From NCBI GenBank assembly GCA_025996865.1, contig BNTV01000105.1:1-16889 (forward strand): 16,889 nt of DNA, read 5' to 3'. The notes below the pieces were generated by a model, which searched no databases, was not told where the DNA came from, and worked only from the letters and a program-made list of their open reading frames with translations. Position numbers and translations under genes: made by a program. This DNA is from Bacteroidia bacterium. GTDB lineage: Bacteria > Bacteroidota > Bacteroidia > Bacteroidales > Azobacteroidaceae. Shown here piece by piece: positions 1-6,965 of the stretch (its first letter is position 1; each line of letters opens with the position of its first letter).

Positions 1-687
1 TCCTTGGAAACCTTTGGGGCAACCATGATCGCGAGCAATGGTCAAAATTTGAGCGAAATGTTCTTTCTCCCGTTTCATGTCGGTGTTCAACAAAGAGTAA
101 TAGCCTTCGCGACCGCCCCAGAATACATAGTTTGTACCGCCAAGTTCAATCGTAGCATCGATCGCGTTTTTGATTTGTACGGCCGCACGAGCCACCACAT
201 CGAAGTCGGGGTTGGTAGCGGCGCCATTGGTGTAGCGTTTGTTACCGAATACGTTAGCTGTTCCCCAAAGCAGTTTGATGCCTGTTTCGGCTTGTTTTTG
301 TTTCGCGTAAGCGAGGATCGCTTTCAGATTGGCTTCGTATTCTTCGATAGAATTGCCTTCTGCAATTAAGTCGGTATCGTGAAAACAATAATATTCGATG
401 CCGGCTTTTTGCATAAATTCAAAACCGGCGTCCAGTTTTTGCTTCGCAATTTCTAAAGCGGAATCGCCTTGCGCCCAGGGAAATGATTTGGTTCCGGGGC
501 CAAAAGGATCGCCGCCGTCCGCACAAAGTGTGTGCCACCATGCCATGGAGAATTTGCACCAATCTTTCATTTTTTTACCATACACTACCTTTTCGGCATC
601 GTAATAACGGAATGCCAAGGGATTTTTACTTTCTTTTCCTTCAAATTTGATTTTCCCGATTTCGGGGAAGAATTCTTTACTTGCCAT
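1..687 (-). CDS. xylA: Xylose isomerase, N-terminal half (runs off the left edge)
   Basis: Converts D-xylose to D-xylulose in the cytoplasm, the first step of the isomerase pathway; xylulokinase upstream takes the product. The reading frame opens at the ATG at 687-685 (MASKEFFPEIGKIKFEG) and stays open to base 1, giving 229 residues of the roughly 440 usual for class II xylose isomerases. Visible family signatures are CFHDTD, with the catalytic His at residue 103 and the Asp that assists it at 106, and VFWGGREGYYSLLNTD around residues 188-203, the strongly conserved substrate/metal region. The N-terminal part AFRYYDAEKVVYGKKMKDW is typical of the long class II form. The remaining metal ligands lie beyond the window. 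It follows xylB on the same strand after 106 bases, so co-transcription is likely. The identification is firm; only the missing C-terminus prevents a check that the gene is whole. Confidence 0.97.
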   Translation of the reverse strand, partial: MASKEFFPEIGKIKFEGKESKNPLAFRYYDAEKVVYGKKMKDWCKFSMAWWHTLCADGGDPFGPGTKSFPWAQGDSALEIAKQKLDAGFEFMQKAGIEYYCFHDTDLIAEGNSIEEYEANLKAILAYAKQKQAETGIKLLWGTANVFGNKRYTNGAATNPDFDVVARAAVQIKNAIDATIELGGTNYVFWGGREGYYSLLNTDMKREKEHFAQILTIARDHGCPKGFQG

Positions 688-737
688 AATAATTTGTTTT
701 TTTAGTTTTTAAATATTAAAAGTCTATTTTATTTTTA

Positions 738-776
738 CCGGATTGCTTCGTCGTTTCTCCTCGCAAGGGACGGGAC
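738..776. repeat. REP-like palindromic intergenic element between xylB and xylA
   Basis: Read on the minus strand this stretch contains TTGCGAGGAGAAACGACG followed by AAGCAATCC. It has TTGC...GCAA arms that can fold back, and is more G+C-rich than the A/T-rich spacer around it. It resembles the widely scattered bacterial repeat of the form ATTGCGAGGAG...ACGAAGCAATCC, which I recall from many unrelated genomes. If so, it is a mobile or selfish intergenic repeat, and it may also shape xylB-xylA mRNA stability. Only one copy lies in the window, so repetition itself is not shown. Confidence 0.45.
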
Positions 777-793
777 AAAAAACTTTTACACTA

Positions 794-2266
794 TTATAAA
801 TAGGATTTCCATCGTTGATAAGCCTCCGAACAATGACACTGATTTGCTGTTTCCGGCTCAATAACTCCTAATTTTTCGAGGCTGGCAAATGCTTCTTTAT
901 TATTTTTATAGATGCCAACGCCGATACCTGCACCTTTGGCCGCACCTGCCGCACCATCCGTATCGAACAATTCAATAGTCGCCCCGCTGATATTCGCTAA
1001 AGTCTGACGGAAGAGCGGACTCAGGAACATATTGGCATTTCCTGCACGTATCAGGCTGATGTCCATCCCCATGCCTTGCATAATTTCCATGCCGTACTGG
1101 AACGAGAAAACGATTCCTTCCTGTGAGGCGCGGATAATATCCGATTGACTGTGAATATTGAAATTGATACCATGAATAGAACAACCGGTTTCCCTGTTTT
1201 CCAAAATCCGTTCCGCTCCATTCCCGAATGGAATGATAGTCAAACCTTTACTACCCACCGGAGATTGTGAAGCCAATACGTTCATGTCATTGTATGAAAG
1301 ACCTTGCGAAACGAAATTCTTTTTAATCCACGAATTGAGAATTCCTGTTCCGTTGATACACAGCAATACACCCAAACGGGTTTGTTCTTTCGTATGATTA
1401 ACATGCGCAAAAGTATTTACCCGCGACAACGGATCATAATTGACCTGACCCAAAACACCGTAAACCACACCGGAAGTGCCTGCCGTAGAAGCCACTTCTC
1501 CGGGATTGAACACATTCAACGACAACGCATTGTTGGGTTGGTCGCCGGCACGGTAACAAACAGGTGTTCCTTCCTTCAAGCCCAATTCTTTGGCAACGGC
1601 AGCGGTCACAAGACCTTGTACGCCGAAAGTCGGTGTGATTTCCGGAATAAAACTGCGGTCAAAACCAAAATAATCCAGCACGGCATCCGACAGTTTGTTT
1701 TCCTTGAAATCCCAGAAAATACCTTCGGACAGCCCTTCAACCGTCACACTGATTGTATCGGTCAGTTTCATGGCGATATAGTCGCCAGGCAACATGAGTT
1801 TATCGATTTGTGCATAAACCTGCGGTTCGTTTTCCTTCACCCAAGCCAATTTAGCGGCAGTGAAATTCCCCGGCGAATTTAACAAACGGGAGAGACAGCT
1901 TTCTTTGCCGATGGTTTGAAAAGCTTTTTCGCCGTAAGGAACCGCACGGCTGTCGCACCAAATAATCGAAGGACGCAAAACCTGTTTGTTCTTGTCCACC
2001 AAAACCAAACCATGCATCTGCCAAGAGATTCCGATGGCTTTGATTTCCTCGGCGGCTACGCCTGACTGTTTTAAAACCGACTCGTTGGCCAATTTAAGAT
2101 TGGCCCACCAAGATTCGGGATTTTGTTCCGCCCAACCCGGTTTTTCGGCAATAATCTGCATTTCCACTTTGGGAAAAAAATCCTGAGCAACAATTTTTCC
2201 CGATTCGGCTTCAACCAAACAGGCTTTTACCGATGAACTTCCTACGTCAAATCCTAATAAATACAT
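794..2266 (-). CDS. xylB: Xylulokinase (FGGY carbohydrate kinase)
   Basis: Phosphorylates D-xylulose with ATP to xylulose 5-phosphate, feeding the pentose phosphate pathway. At 490 residues it has full family length (E. coli XylB is 484). The N-terminal FGGY domain begins with the sugar-kinase fold strand GFDVGSSSVK (residues 5-14). SWQMHGLVL (81-89) is the xylulokinase-type substrate loop, and the presumed catalytic base is Asp242 in AGDQPNNA. TAGTSGVVYG (261-270) is the phosphate-binding segment of the C-terminal domain, and the last 130 residues keep the AGNANMFLSPLFRQ and DGAAGAAKGAG motifs. The start MYLLGFDVG leaves only the usual few residues before the first strand. It lies between the NUDIX regulator (80 bases upstream) and xylA (106 bases downstream), all on one strand. 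I see no separate promoter in the upstream gap, which is filled by a hairpin-forming repeat. Confidence 0.97.
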   Translation of the reverse strand: MYLLGFDVGSSSVKACLVEAESGKIVAQDFFPKVEMQIIAEKPGWAEQNPESWWANLKLANESVLKQSGVAAEEIKAIGISWQMHGLVLVDKNKQVLRPSIIWCDSRAVPYGEKAFQTIGKESCLSRLLNSPGNFTAAKLAWVKENEPQVYAQIDKLMLPGDYIAMKLTDTISVTVEGLSEGIFWDFKENKLSDAVLDYFGFDRSFIPEITPTFGVQGLVTAAVAKELGLKEGTPVCYRAGDQPNNALSLNVFNPGEVASTAGTSGVVYGVLGQVNYDPLSRVNTFAHVNHTKEQTRLGVLLCINGTGILNSWIKKNFVSQGLSYNDMNVLASQSPVGSKGLTIIPFGNGAERILENRETGCSIHGINFNIHSQSDIIRASQEGIVFSFQYGMEIMQGMGMDISLIRAGNANMFLSPLFRQTLANISGATIELFDTDGAAGAAKGAGIGVGIYKNNKEAFASLEKLGVIEPETANQCHCSEAYQRWKSYL

Positions 2267-2284
2267 AAAAAACTTTGTTTTTTT

Positions 2285-2348
2285 AATTACGAATTACGAT
2301 TGACTTAACACTAAAAAATCGTAATTTGTAATTTGTAATTCGTAATTT
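2285..2348. repeat. Inverted repeat built of 7-base units between regulator and xylB
   Basis: AATTACGAATTACGATT (2285-2301) faces AATCGTAATTTGTAATT (2317-2333): 16 of 17 bases pair, with a 15-base loop. The right side continues as further 7-base units, AATTTGT then AATTCGT, to 2348, overlapping the last bases of the regulator gene. Such AATTACG/AATTCGT tandem palindromes occur in intergenic DNA of many Bacteroidales. In an operon it could act as an attenuating hairpin that lowers kinase/isomerase mRNA relative to regulator mRNA, or simply be a dispersed repeat. No U-tract follows on the minus strand, so a strong terminator is unlikely. Confidence 0.7.
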
Positions 2349-3075
2349 ATATTCCTATTCTTTGTTTATTATAAGCCACTCTATCAAATTTATAATATCT
2401 TGCAGCCCTGTGTTTTACATTTTTCTGATATTCATCCAAAGGAAGAATAAATTTTATTTGCGCCATTTTCTTGTGAAAATTCCGGGCATCGTAGTCCCGG
2501 TTATAAATTGCCTCATACAGAAGCCTGAATTCGGTTACCGTAAACTTTGTAGGCAAAAGTTCGAACAAGGTATCCGGTTCATATTCAACCCAATTCCGAA
2601 TTTCTTTCAAAGATTCTTCTACAATCTGATTATGGTCGAAAGGCATTTGGGGCAACTGATTAACGGGACACCATTCAACCGTACTGTATTTGGAAACCAC
2701 GTTTAATTTACGAGTAATTTTACATAAAGAAAGATAAGCAATCGTTATCAACCGGTCAATCTTATTGTGATATTCATATTCCAACCAATTCACGTCGTCA
2801 CTATCGGCGGTGCGCGTCGGGGAAGTAAAGGTTTTGAACTGCCTCAATTTCATTTTATGGATACCGGTCAGTTCGTTCAGAACGCGGCTTGCTGCTTTGT
2901 CGGCATCTTCCGGTTGATAAATCAGGCTTCCGGGAAGTTTCAGGCTTTTTCCGCTACCACTCAAGGTATTCCGTTGGACTAACAAAACATACAATTGGTC
3001 TTTATCAAAACCAAATACTACGCAATCCACCGAAACGTGCGTTTTCATGAAAGCTAAATCCGGACTTTTTCCCAT
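2347..3075 (-). CDS. xylR: NUDIX-domain transcriptional regulator of the xylose operon
   Basis: Probable DNA-binding regulator of xylose use. In Bacteroides thetaiotaomicron a regulator of this type heads the xylulokinase-isomerase-transporter operon, and related NUDIX regulators include AraR and NrtR. Residues 11-150 form a NUDIX fold, but the NUDIX box is ruined: the stretch from Gly49 reads GSLIYQPEDADKAASRVLNE, continuing LTGI. The REuxEExGu core has become RVLNELTGI, losing two of the glutamates that bind Mg, so it should sense a sugar or sugar phosphate instead of hydrolysing nucleotides. Residues about 160-242 are the winged helix, with TKFTVTEFRLLYEAI and the basic DARNFHKKM recognition region. 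The start MGKSPDL fits a promoter whose -7 box ends about 32 bases upstream; MKTHVSV at residue 10 is an alternative. The xyl genes follow on the same strand. Family assignment is secure; the ligand is inferred from neighbours. Confidence 0.88.
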   Translation of the reverse strand: MGKSPDLAFMKTHVSVDCVVFGFDKDQLYVLLVQRNTLSGSGKSLKLPGSLIYQPEDADKAASRVLNELTGIHKMKLRQFKTFTSPTRTADSDDVNWLEYEYHNKIDRLITIAYLSLCKITRKLNVVSKYSTVEWCPVNQLPQMPFDHNQIVEESLKEIRNWVEYEPDTLFELLPTKFTVTEFRLLYEAIYNRDYDARNFHKKMAQIKFILPLDEYQKNVKHRAARYYKFDRVAYNKQRIGI

Positions 3076-3106
3076 CTATATTTTTCTGTTGGTATTATTT
3101 AGGCTA

Positions 3107-3137
3107 CAAATGTAATCAATATTTTTTATAAATCAAA
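3107..3137 (-). promoter_or_regulatory. Bacteroidota-type promoter for the regulator-xylB-xylA operon
   Basis: On the minus strand TTTG (3137-3134) and TACATTTG (3114-3107, a perfect TAnnTTTG) are separated by exactly 19 bases, the spacing of the Bacteroidota housekeeping promoter. Transcription would start near 3101, leaving a leader of about 26 bases before the regulator ATG at 3075. No comparable site is seen before xylB, so this probably drives the whole operon. Confidence 0.75.
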
Positions 3138-3187
3138 TTTTACATGAGATTTTTTTTTAATAAATTGTTTTTCAATTTGTTAAATAT

Positions 3188-3200
3188 CGTATTTTATACG
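3188..3200. promoter_or_regulatory. Perfect palindrome CGTAT-ttt-ATACG, candidate operator
   Basis: CGTAT (3188-3192) and ATACG (3196-3200) are exact inverted copies around TTT, located about 50 bases upstream of the -33 box of the xyl operon promoter. A second, weaker pair, AAATTG...CAATTT (3162-3178), lies between them. Either could bind a dimeric regulator such as the NUDIX protein. Nothing in the window confirms which, and the position upstream of the promoter would suit an activator better than a repressor. Confidence 0.35.
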
Positions 3201-3259
3201 CTAACTAAAAGAGGCTTATTGTCATAAATACATTATGTCTATCCTTGAACAGTCGTAAA

Positions 3260-3282
3260 TTGCCGGATATTTTTACCGGCAA
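3260..3282 (-). terminator. Hairpin overlapping the end of the Cys-rich gene
   Basis: TTGCCGG (3260-3266) pairs perfectly with CCGGCAA (3276-3282) around a 9-base loop that contains the stop codon of the small Cys-rich gene. It is the only G+C-rich stem between ispH and the xyl promoter, so it is placed to end the ispH transcript. The bases after it on the minus strand (TTTACGACTG) are not a proper U-tract, so it may instead be a weak terminator or mRNA-stabilising stem. Confidence 0.35.
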
Positions 3283-3404
3283 CCCGGACAGTTGTCACAA
3301 GGACCGGATGGTTTGTTTTTCCGAAAGAAAGTCTGATAGATTCTCTTTGCAACAAAAATGACTACTGCAATTCCAATTAATAGGACTATAATATATTGTA
3401 ACAT
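3273..3404 (-). CDS. Small FeoB-associated-type Cys-rich membrane protein
   Basis: A 43-residue protein: one hydrophobic helix (residues about 3-19, YIIVLLIGIAVVIFVA), then a basic juxtamembrane stretch (KRIYQTFFRKNK) and a C-terminal cysteine cluster, GPCDNCPGC (Cys36, 39, 42). This layout (N-terminal membrane anchor, basic linker, closely spaced Cys near the end) is that of the FeoB-associated Cys-rich membrane proteins common in Bacteroidota. Their role is thought to be linked to iron but is not established. The ATG at 3404 is 27 bases downstream of the ispH stop on the same strand, so the two may share a transcript. No feoA or feoB is in the window. The start has no clear Shine-Dalgarno sequence, which is usual for this phylum. 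That the gene is real rests on the family-like design; the function is open. Confidence 0.75.
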   Translation of the reverse strand: MLQYIIVLLIGIAVVIFVAKRIYQTFFRKNKPSGPCDNCPGCR

Positions 3405-3431
3405 CTGATAAATGGATTTTAGAACCACAAG

Positions 3432-4301
3432 CTATTTATCGTATTTTCTCGCCACCTCTTCCATCAGCCATTTCGGCGTGGAAGTTGCTCCGCAAACACC
3501 TACCGATTGTACGTTTTTCAGCCATTGGGGATTAATGTCGTCGGGATTGGAAATCAGGTGTGTATTCGCATTGGCTTTGATACATTCGGCCAACAGCACC
3601 TTTCCGTTGGAACTTTTTTTCCCGGCAACAAACAAAATCAAATCGTGGCGGGCTGCAAATTCCCGGATATGAGGTATCCGGTTGGCCACCTGCCGGCAAA
3701 TGGTATCGAAATACCTGAAATTGACATTTTTATGGATACGCATTTGAATTTCAGCGACAATTTCCTTAAAATCATCCACCGACATTGTTGTCTGGGAAAA
3801 CAAATAAATATTTTTGTTGAAATCCAACAAATTCAAATCCGTTATCTTTTCAATGACAATGGCTTTTCCATCGGTCTGTCCCACTAAACCATTGACCTCT
3901 GCATGACCGCTCTTCCCGAATATAACAATCTGTGAATCAATCGGATTCATTTCCTTGTATTGTTTCAGGATTTTCTTTTGCAGTTGCAAAACCACAGGAC
4001 AAGTGGCATCGATAATCCGTATGGAATTTTTTTCGGCAATTTCGTAGGTCGAAGGCGGTTCACCGTGCGCACGCAGAAGCACTCGCTTGTTGTGCATGTT
4101 CTTCAAATCTTCGTGATTAATCGTGCGCAAACCTTTTTTCTGTAACCGGGCTACTTCCTGGCTGTTGTGAACAATGTCACCCAGACAATAAAGCTCTTTA
4201 TCTATTGTCAGCTCTTTTTCAGCGCTTTGGATAGCATTAACTACGCCGAAACAGAAGCCGGAACCTTCGTCAATCTCAACAGTTCGCATTGTATATTTCA
4301 T
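3432..4301 (-). CDS. ispH: 4-hydroxy-3-methylbut-2-enyl diphosphate reductase
   Basis: Last enzyme of the MEP isoprenoid pathway: reduces HMBPP to IPP and DMAPP using a [4Fe-4S] cluster. The three cluster cysteines are present, Cys17 (SGFCFGV), Cys101 (DATCPVV) and Cys202 (DTICRQV), together with His45 (VHNSQEV), His79 (RAHGEPP), and His133 and Glu135 of GHAEVNG, the proton-delivery region. The C-terminal GATSTPKW corresponds to the conserved substrate loop. The 289-residue length suits a single-domain bacterial IspH with no S1 fusion. The given start is MKYTM; starting at the fifth residue ([15 protein letters not shown] at 4289) fits remembered relatives better. It is also supported by the probable transcription start, which leaves only about 7 bases before the first ATG. 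Divergent from the TonB receptor operon and followed by a Cys-rich small gene. Confidence 0.96.
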   Translation of the reverse strand: MKYTMRTVEIDEGSGFCFGVVNAIQSAEKELTIDKELYCLGDIVHNSQEVARLQKKGLRTINHEDLKNMHNKRVLLRAHGEPPSTYEIAEKNSIRIIDATCPVVLQLQKKILKQYKEMNPIDSQIVIFGKSGHAEVNGLVGQTDGKAIVIEKITDLNLLDFNKNIYLFSQTTMSVDDFKEIVAEIQMRIHKNVNFRYFDTICRQVANRIPHIREFAARHDLILFVAGKKSSNGKVLLAECIKANANTHLISNPDDINPQWLKNVQSVGVCGATSTPKWLMEEVARKYDK

Positions 4302-4312
4302 TAAAAAGACAT

Positions 4313-4320
4313 CAAAGTTA
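4313..4320 (-). promoter_or_regulatory. Probable -7 box of the ispH promoter
   Basis: TAACTTTG on the minus strand is a perfect TAnnTTTG. No TTG lies at the right distance upstream, so the match is half a promoter. Transcription would begin around 4308, favouring translation from the second ATG (4289). Confidence 0.5.
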
Positions 4321-4423
4321 CGAAAAAATCCTTACATTACCTATTTTTCGGACAGATATGAATATAGGCAAAGAATTTGTACTATTGGTCAGTTTGTCTG
4401 TTGAGAACATGGACGAAACGCTC

Positions 4424-4444
4424 TCAATTATTGAAAATAATTGA
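4424..4444. repeat. Perfect 9-base palindrome TCAATTATT-gaa-AATAATTGA
   Basis: Exact inverted repeat with a 3-base loop in the divergent spacer between ispH and the TonB receptor gene (4302-4576). It is about 60 bases upstream of the receptor -33 box and 100 from the ispH -7 box. It may be an operator or a small hairpin; no regulator can be assigned. The rest of this spacer is A/T-rich and, apart from the promoter elements listed separately, holds nothing I recognise. Confidence 0.4.
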
Positions 4445-4476
4445 AAAAGCAATTTATCCGGAAATACATTCAAAAA

Positions 4477-4505
4477 TCCGTTTTCGTCGATAAACCACCG
4501 TGTTT
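4477..4505 (+). promoter_or_regulatory. Direct repeat resembling a LytTR-regulator binding site
   Basis: TCCGTTTTC (4477-4485) and ACCGTGTTT (4497-4505) are spaced 20 bases start to start, close to two helical turns. LytTR regulators bind pairs of about 9-base direct repeats with a CGTT-like core and an 11-13 base spacer, usually just upstream of the promoter. The second half overlaps the -33 box, and the third gene of the operon encodes a LytTR regulator, so autoregulation is plausible. The match is loose. Confidence 0.3.
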
Positions 4506-4532
4506 TGTCGAAAAATCCTTTTGTGTATTTTG
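4504..4532 (+). promoter_or_regulatory. Probable promoter of the receptor-kinase-regulator operon
   Basis: TTTG (4504-4507), an 18-base spacer, then TATTTTG (4526-4532), one base short of the TAnnTTTG consensus. Transcription would start near 4538, giving a leader of about 40 bases to the ATG at 4577. An imperfect -7 box fits a promoter that needs an activator. Confidence 0.45.
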
Positions 4533-4576
4533 AACACCTTTATTTTTATCGCGTCAAATTAAAATAGAAAACAGAC

Positions 4577-6958
4577 ATGAGAAAACAGGTATTCATTTTA
4601 TGGGCAATTATGATTATTGGATTATTATCGGTACAGGCGATGGCGCAGCCGGGTGGAAACATTCGGGGTCTCGTCACCGATGCGGCATCGGGACAAACAT
4701 TATCGTATGTGACGGTGGTAGTGTTGAACACAAATCCCATCGTTGGGACAACAACGGATGAACAGGGGGCGTTTCACCTTCCGCCACTGCCCGTCGGACG
4801 CTATAACATTCAGGCGTCATTTGTTGGATATGAACCGGCGACAATCAGGGAAGTGATGGTTTCATCAGCCAAAGAAACCGTACTGGAGATTTCCATGAAG
4901 GAAAGGATATTGGCGTTGAATGAAGTGGTTGTCCGACCGAAGACGAACAAGGAAGTTCCACTCAATACGATGGCGCTTGCCGGAGGGCGGATGCTCAGTG
5001 TGGAGGAAGCGAGCCGGTATGCCGGAGGATACGATGACCCGGCGCGTTTGGTAAGCGCCTTTGCCGGAGTGGACGGGAGTGTGAGCAGCAACGGTATTTC
5101 CATTCGCGGCAATTCGCCGCAGTTCCTGCAATGGCGCCTGGAAGGTGTGGAAGTGCCGAATCCGACACATTTCCAAGATATAACCGGCGTAGGCGGGGGC
5201 ATCCTTACGGCTTTGAGTTCGCAAGTACTGGGTAATTCCGATTTCTTCACGGGCGCTTTCCCTGCGGAATACGGCAATGCCCTGTCCGGCGTTTTCGACA
5301 TGCAGTTGCGCAGCGGAAACAATCAAAACTACGAACATACGGCGCAAATCGGCATTACCGGCATTGAATTTGCTTCCGAAGGTCCGTTCCGTAAAGGCGG
5401 ACAGGCGTCGTACCTGTTCAACTACCGCTATTCGGCGATGGGACTTCTCAACAGCCTTGCGCCCGATATGCTGGGCGGTGCGGGCGGGATGAACTATCAG
5501 GATTTGTCGTTCAAGATGAATTTTCCGACACGGAAAGCCGGTACGTTTTCGGTTTGGAGTATCGCGCTGACCAATCATTACCCTGTACATGAACCGCAGG
5601 ATTCAGCTTTATGGGATGTGCCCGATTATAGAGCCGATGGCGCTTCCCGCCAGATAATGGCTGCCGGAGGTTTCGGGCATAAAATATTTATTGGAAACAA
5701 TGCCTATATCAAGACTTCGCTCACGGCGAGTTATACAAAAAGCAGCATGAACCAGGAAATATCGCATGTGTATAACAACACCGGGAAAGAAACGCCGGTA
5801 CCCATATTGGACATGAAGAGCGAGAATCTTAATTTGATGTTGAATACTTATTTCAACCGGAAATTCAGCGCACGGCATACCAACCGCACGGGATTCAGCG
5901 TAACAGGAATGTTCTACAACTTGGATTACAGCATCTCCCCCGATTTGTTGCTCGAAAAACCGACGCCGATGGAACGTTATGCCCAAAGCGACGGGCGCAC
6001 GGCGCAACTTACGGCATACAGCGCCTCCTCGTTGCGCTTGAACGAGCAGTTTACGGCGAACATGGGTGTTCATGCGCTCTATTTCCGGATTAATAACCGG
6101 TGGTCGGTCGAGCCGCGCCTTGCCTTAAAATGGCAACCCTTGGCCCGCCATTCTTTCGGACTGGCTTACGGTTTGCACAGCCGCCACGAAAAACCGGATT
6201 ATTACTTTGTGACAACTCCTGCAACCGGCGACAAATTAGTGAATCAAAATTTGGATTTGGCGAAAGCGCACCACATCGTGCTGTCATACGATTGGTCGGT
6301 TTCTGAAAATGTCCACCTGAAAATTGAACCGTATTATCAGGTGTTGAATCATATTCCGGTGGTAAGGGACAGCCTTTGGTCGGTCATTAATTACCGCGAC
6401 TTTTGGATGACAATGCCTTTGACAAGCGACGGCGCAGGCCGGAACTACGGCATAGACTTCACACTGGAACGTTACTTGGACAACGATTTTTATTATATGC
6501 TGGCGGCATCGCTTTTCGAATCGCGTTATAGAGGCGGCGACGGCGTTTGGCGCAACACCCGCCTGAATCGTAATTTCCTTGTAAACGCTCTCGCAGGCAA
6601 GGAATGGAAAACGGGCAAGCAGAAGCAAAACATCCTTGGCGTGAATATCCGTTGTACGTATCAGGGCGGCGACCGCTATATTCCTGTGGACATGCCCGCA
6701 TCGAAAGCGCAAGGCACACTGGTATATGACAATTCACGCGCCTACGAAATGCAGTTGGAACCGGCTTTCATCTCTCACCTGACCGTAAGCTACAAAATCA
6801 ACCGGAAGAAGCTTGCCCACGAGTTTGCGTTGAAGATGATCAATCTTACCGGATACAGGGAGTTCTATGGCTATCGCTTCAATTACCGCACCGGCGAACC
6901 TGAAATGATGCGGGAATCCGTTTCGATACCCAATATTTACTATAAAGTGACGTTTTAA
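4577..6958 (+). CDS. TonB-dependent outer-membrane receptor with carboxypeptidase-regulatory-like domain
   Basis: Outer-membrane gated channel powered by TonB/ExbBD; the ligand is unknown. Residues 1-23 are a Sec signal peptide (MRKQ, hydrophobic core, cleavage likely after AMA). Residues about 28-112 form a carboxypeptidase-regulatory-like beta sandwich (IRGLVTDAASGQTLSYVTV ... LPVGRYNIQASFVGYE). A plug domain follows at about 113-245, with NGISIRGNSPQFLQWRLEG and FFTGAFPAEYGNALSGVFD. The rest is beta barrel, ending in the aromatic outer-membrane signal YYKVTF. There is no STN domain, so it should not signal through an anti-sigma factor; instead a sensor kinase gene starts 7 bases after its stop. 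At 793 residues it is shorter than SusC-type receptors, and no SusD gene follows. The coding sequence is clearly richer in G+C than the xyl genes and far richer than the NACHT gene. Family certain, substrate not known. Confidence 0.92.
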   Translation: MRKQVFILWAIMIIGLLSVQAMAQPGGNIRGLVTDAASGQTLSYVTVVVLNTNPIVGTTTDEQGAFHLPPLPVGRYNIQASFVGYEPATIREVMVSSAKETVLEISMKERILALNEVVVRPKTNKEVPLNTMALAGGRMLSVEEASRYAGGYDDPARLVSAFAGVDGSVSSNGISIRGNSPQFLQWRLEGVEVPNPTHFQDITGVGGGILTALSSQVLGNSDFFTGAFPAEYGNALSGVFDMQLRSGNNQNYEHTAQIGITGIEFASEGPFRKGGQASYLFNYRYSAMGLLNSLAPDMLGGAGGMNYQDLSFKMNFPTRKAGTFSVWSIALTNHYPVHEPQDSALWDVPDYRADGASRQIMAAGGFGHKIFIGNNAYIKTSLTASYTKSSMNQEISHVYNNTGKETPVPILDMKSENLNLMLNTYFNRKFSARHTNRTGFSVTGMFYNLDYSISPDLLLEKPTPMERYAQSDGRTAQLTAYSASSLRLNEQFTANMGVHALYFRINNRWSVEPRLALKWQPLARHSFGLAYGLHSRHEKPDYYFVTTPATGDKLVNQNLDLAKAHHIVLSYDWSVSENVHLKIEPYYQVLNHIPVVRDSLWSVINYRDFWMTMPLTSDGAGRNYGIDFTLERYLDNDFYYMLAASLFESRYRGGDGVWRNTRLNRNFLVNALAGKEWKTGKQKQNILGVNIRCTYQGGDRYIPVDMPASKAQGTLVYDNSRAYEMQLEPAFISHLTVSYKINRKKLAHEFALKMINLTGYREFYGYRFNYRTGEPEMMRESVSIPNIYYKVTF

Positions 6959-6965
6959 AAGAAAC

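Noticed and set aside
1304..1882. Long open frame antisense to xylB
   Set aside because: Lies wholly inside a gene with intact kinase motifs; its translation is low-complexity and has no recognisable domain.
4358..4444. Plus-strand 28-residue frame upstream of the TonB receptor (MNIGKEFVLLVSL...)
   Set aside because: No upstream promoter or ribosome site, and its end is the perfect palindrome at 4424-4444; more likely regulatory DNA.
4865..5590. Open frame of 241 codons antisense to the TonB receptor gene
   Set aside because: The receptor frame carries signal peptide, plug and barrel features; the antisense product is Arg/His-rich in the way reverse frames of G+C-richer genes usually are.
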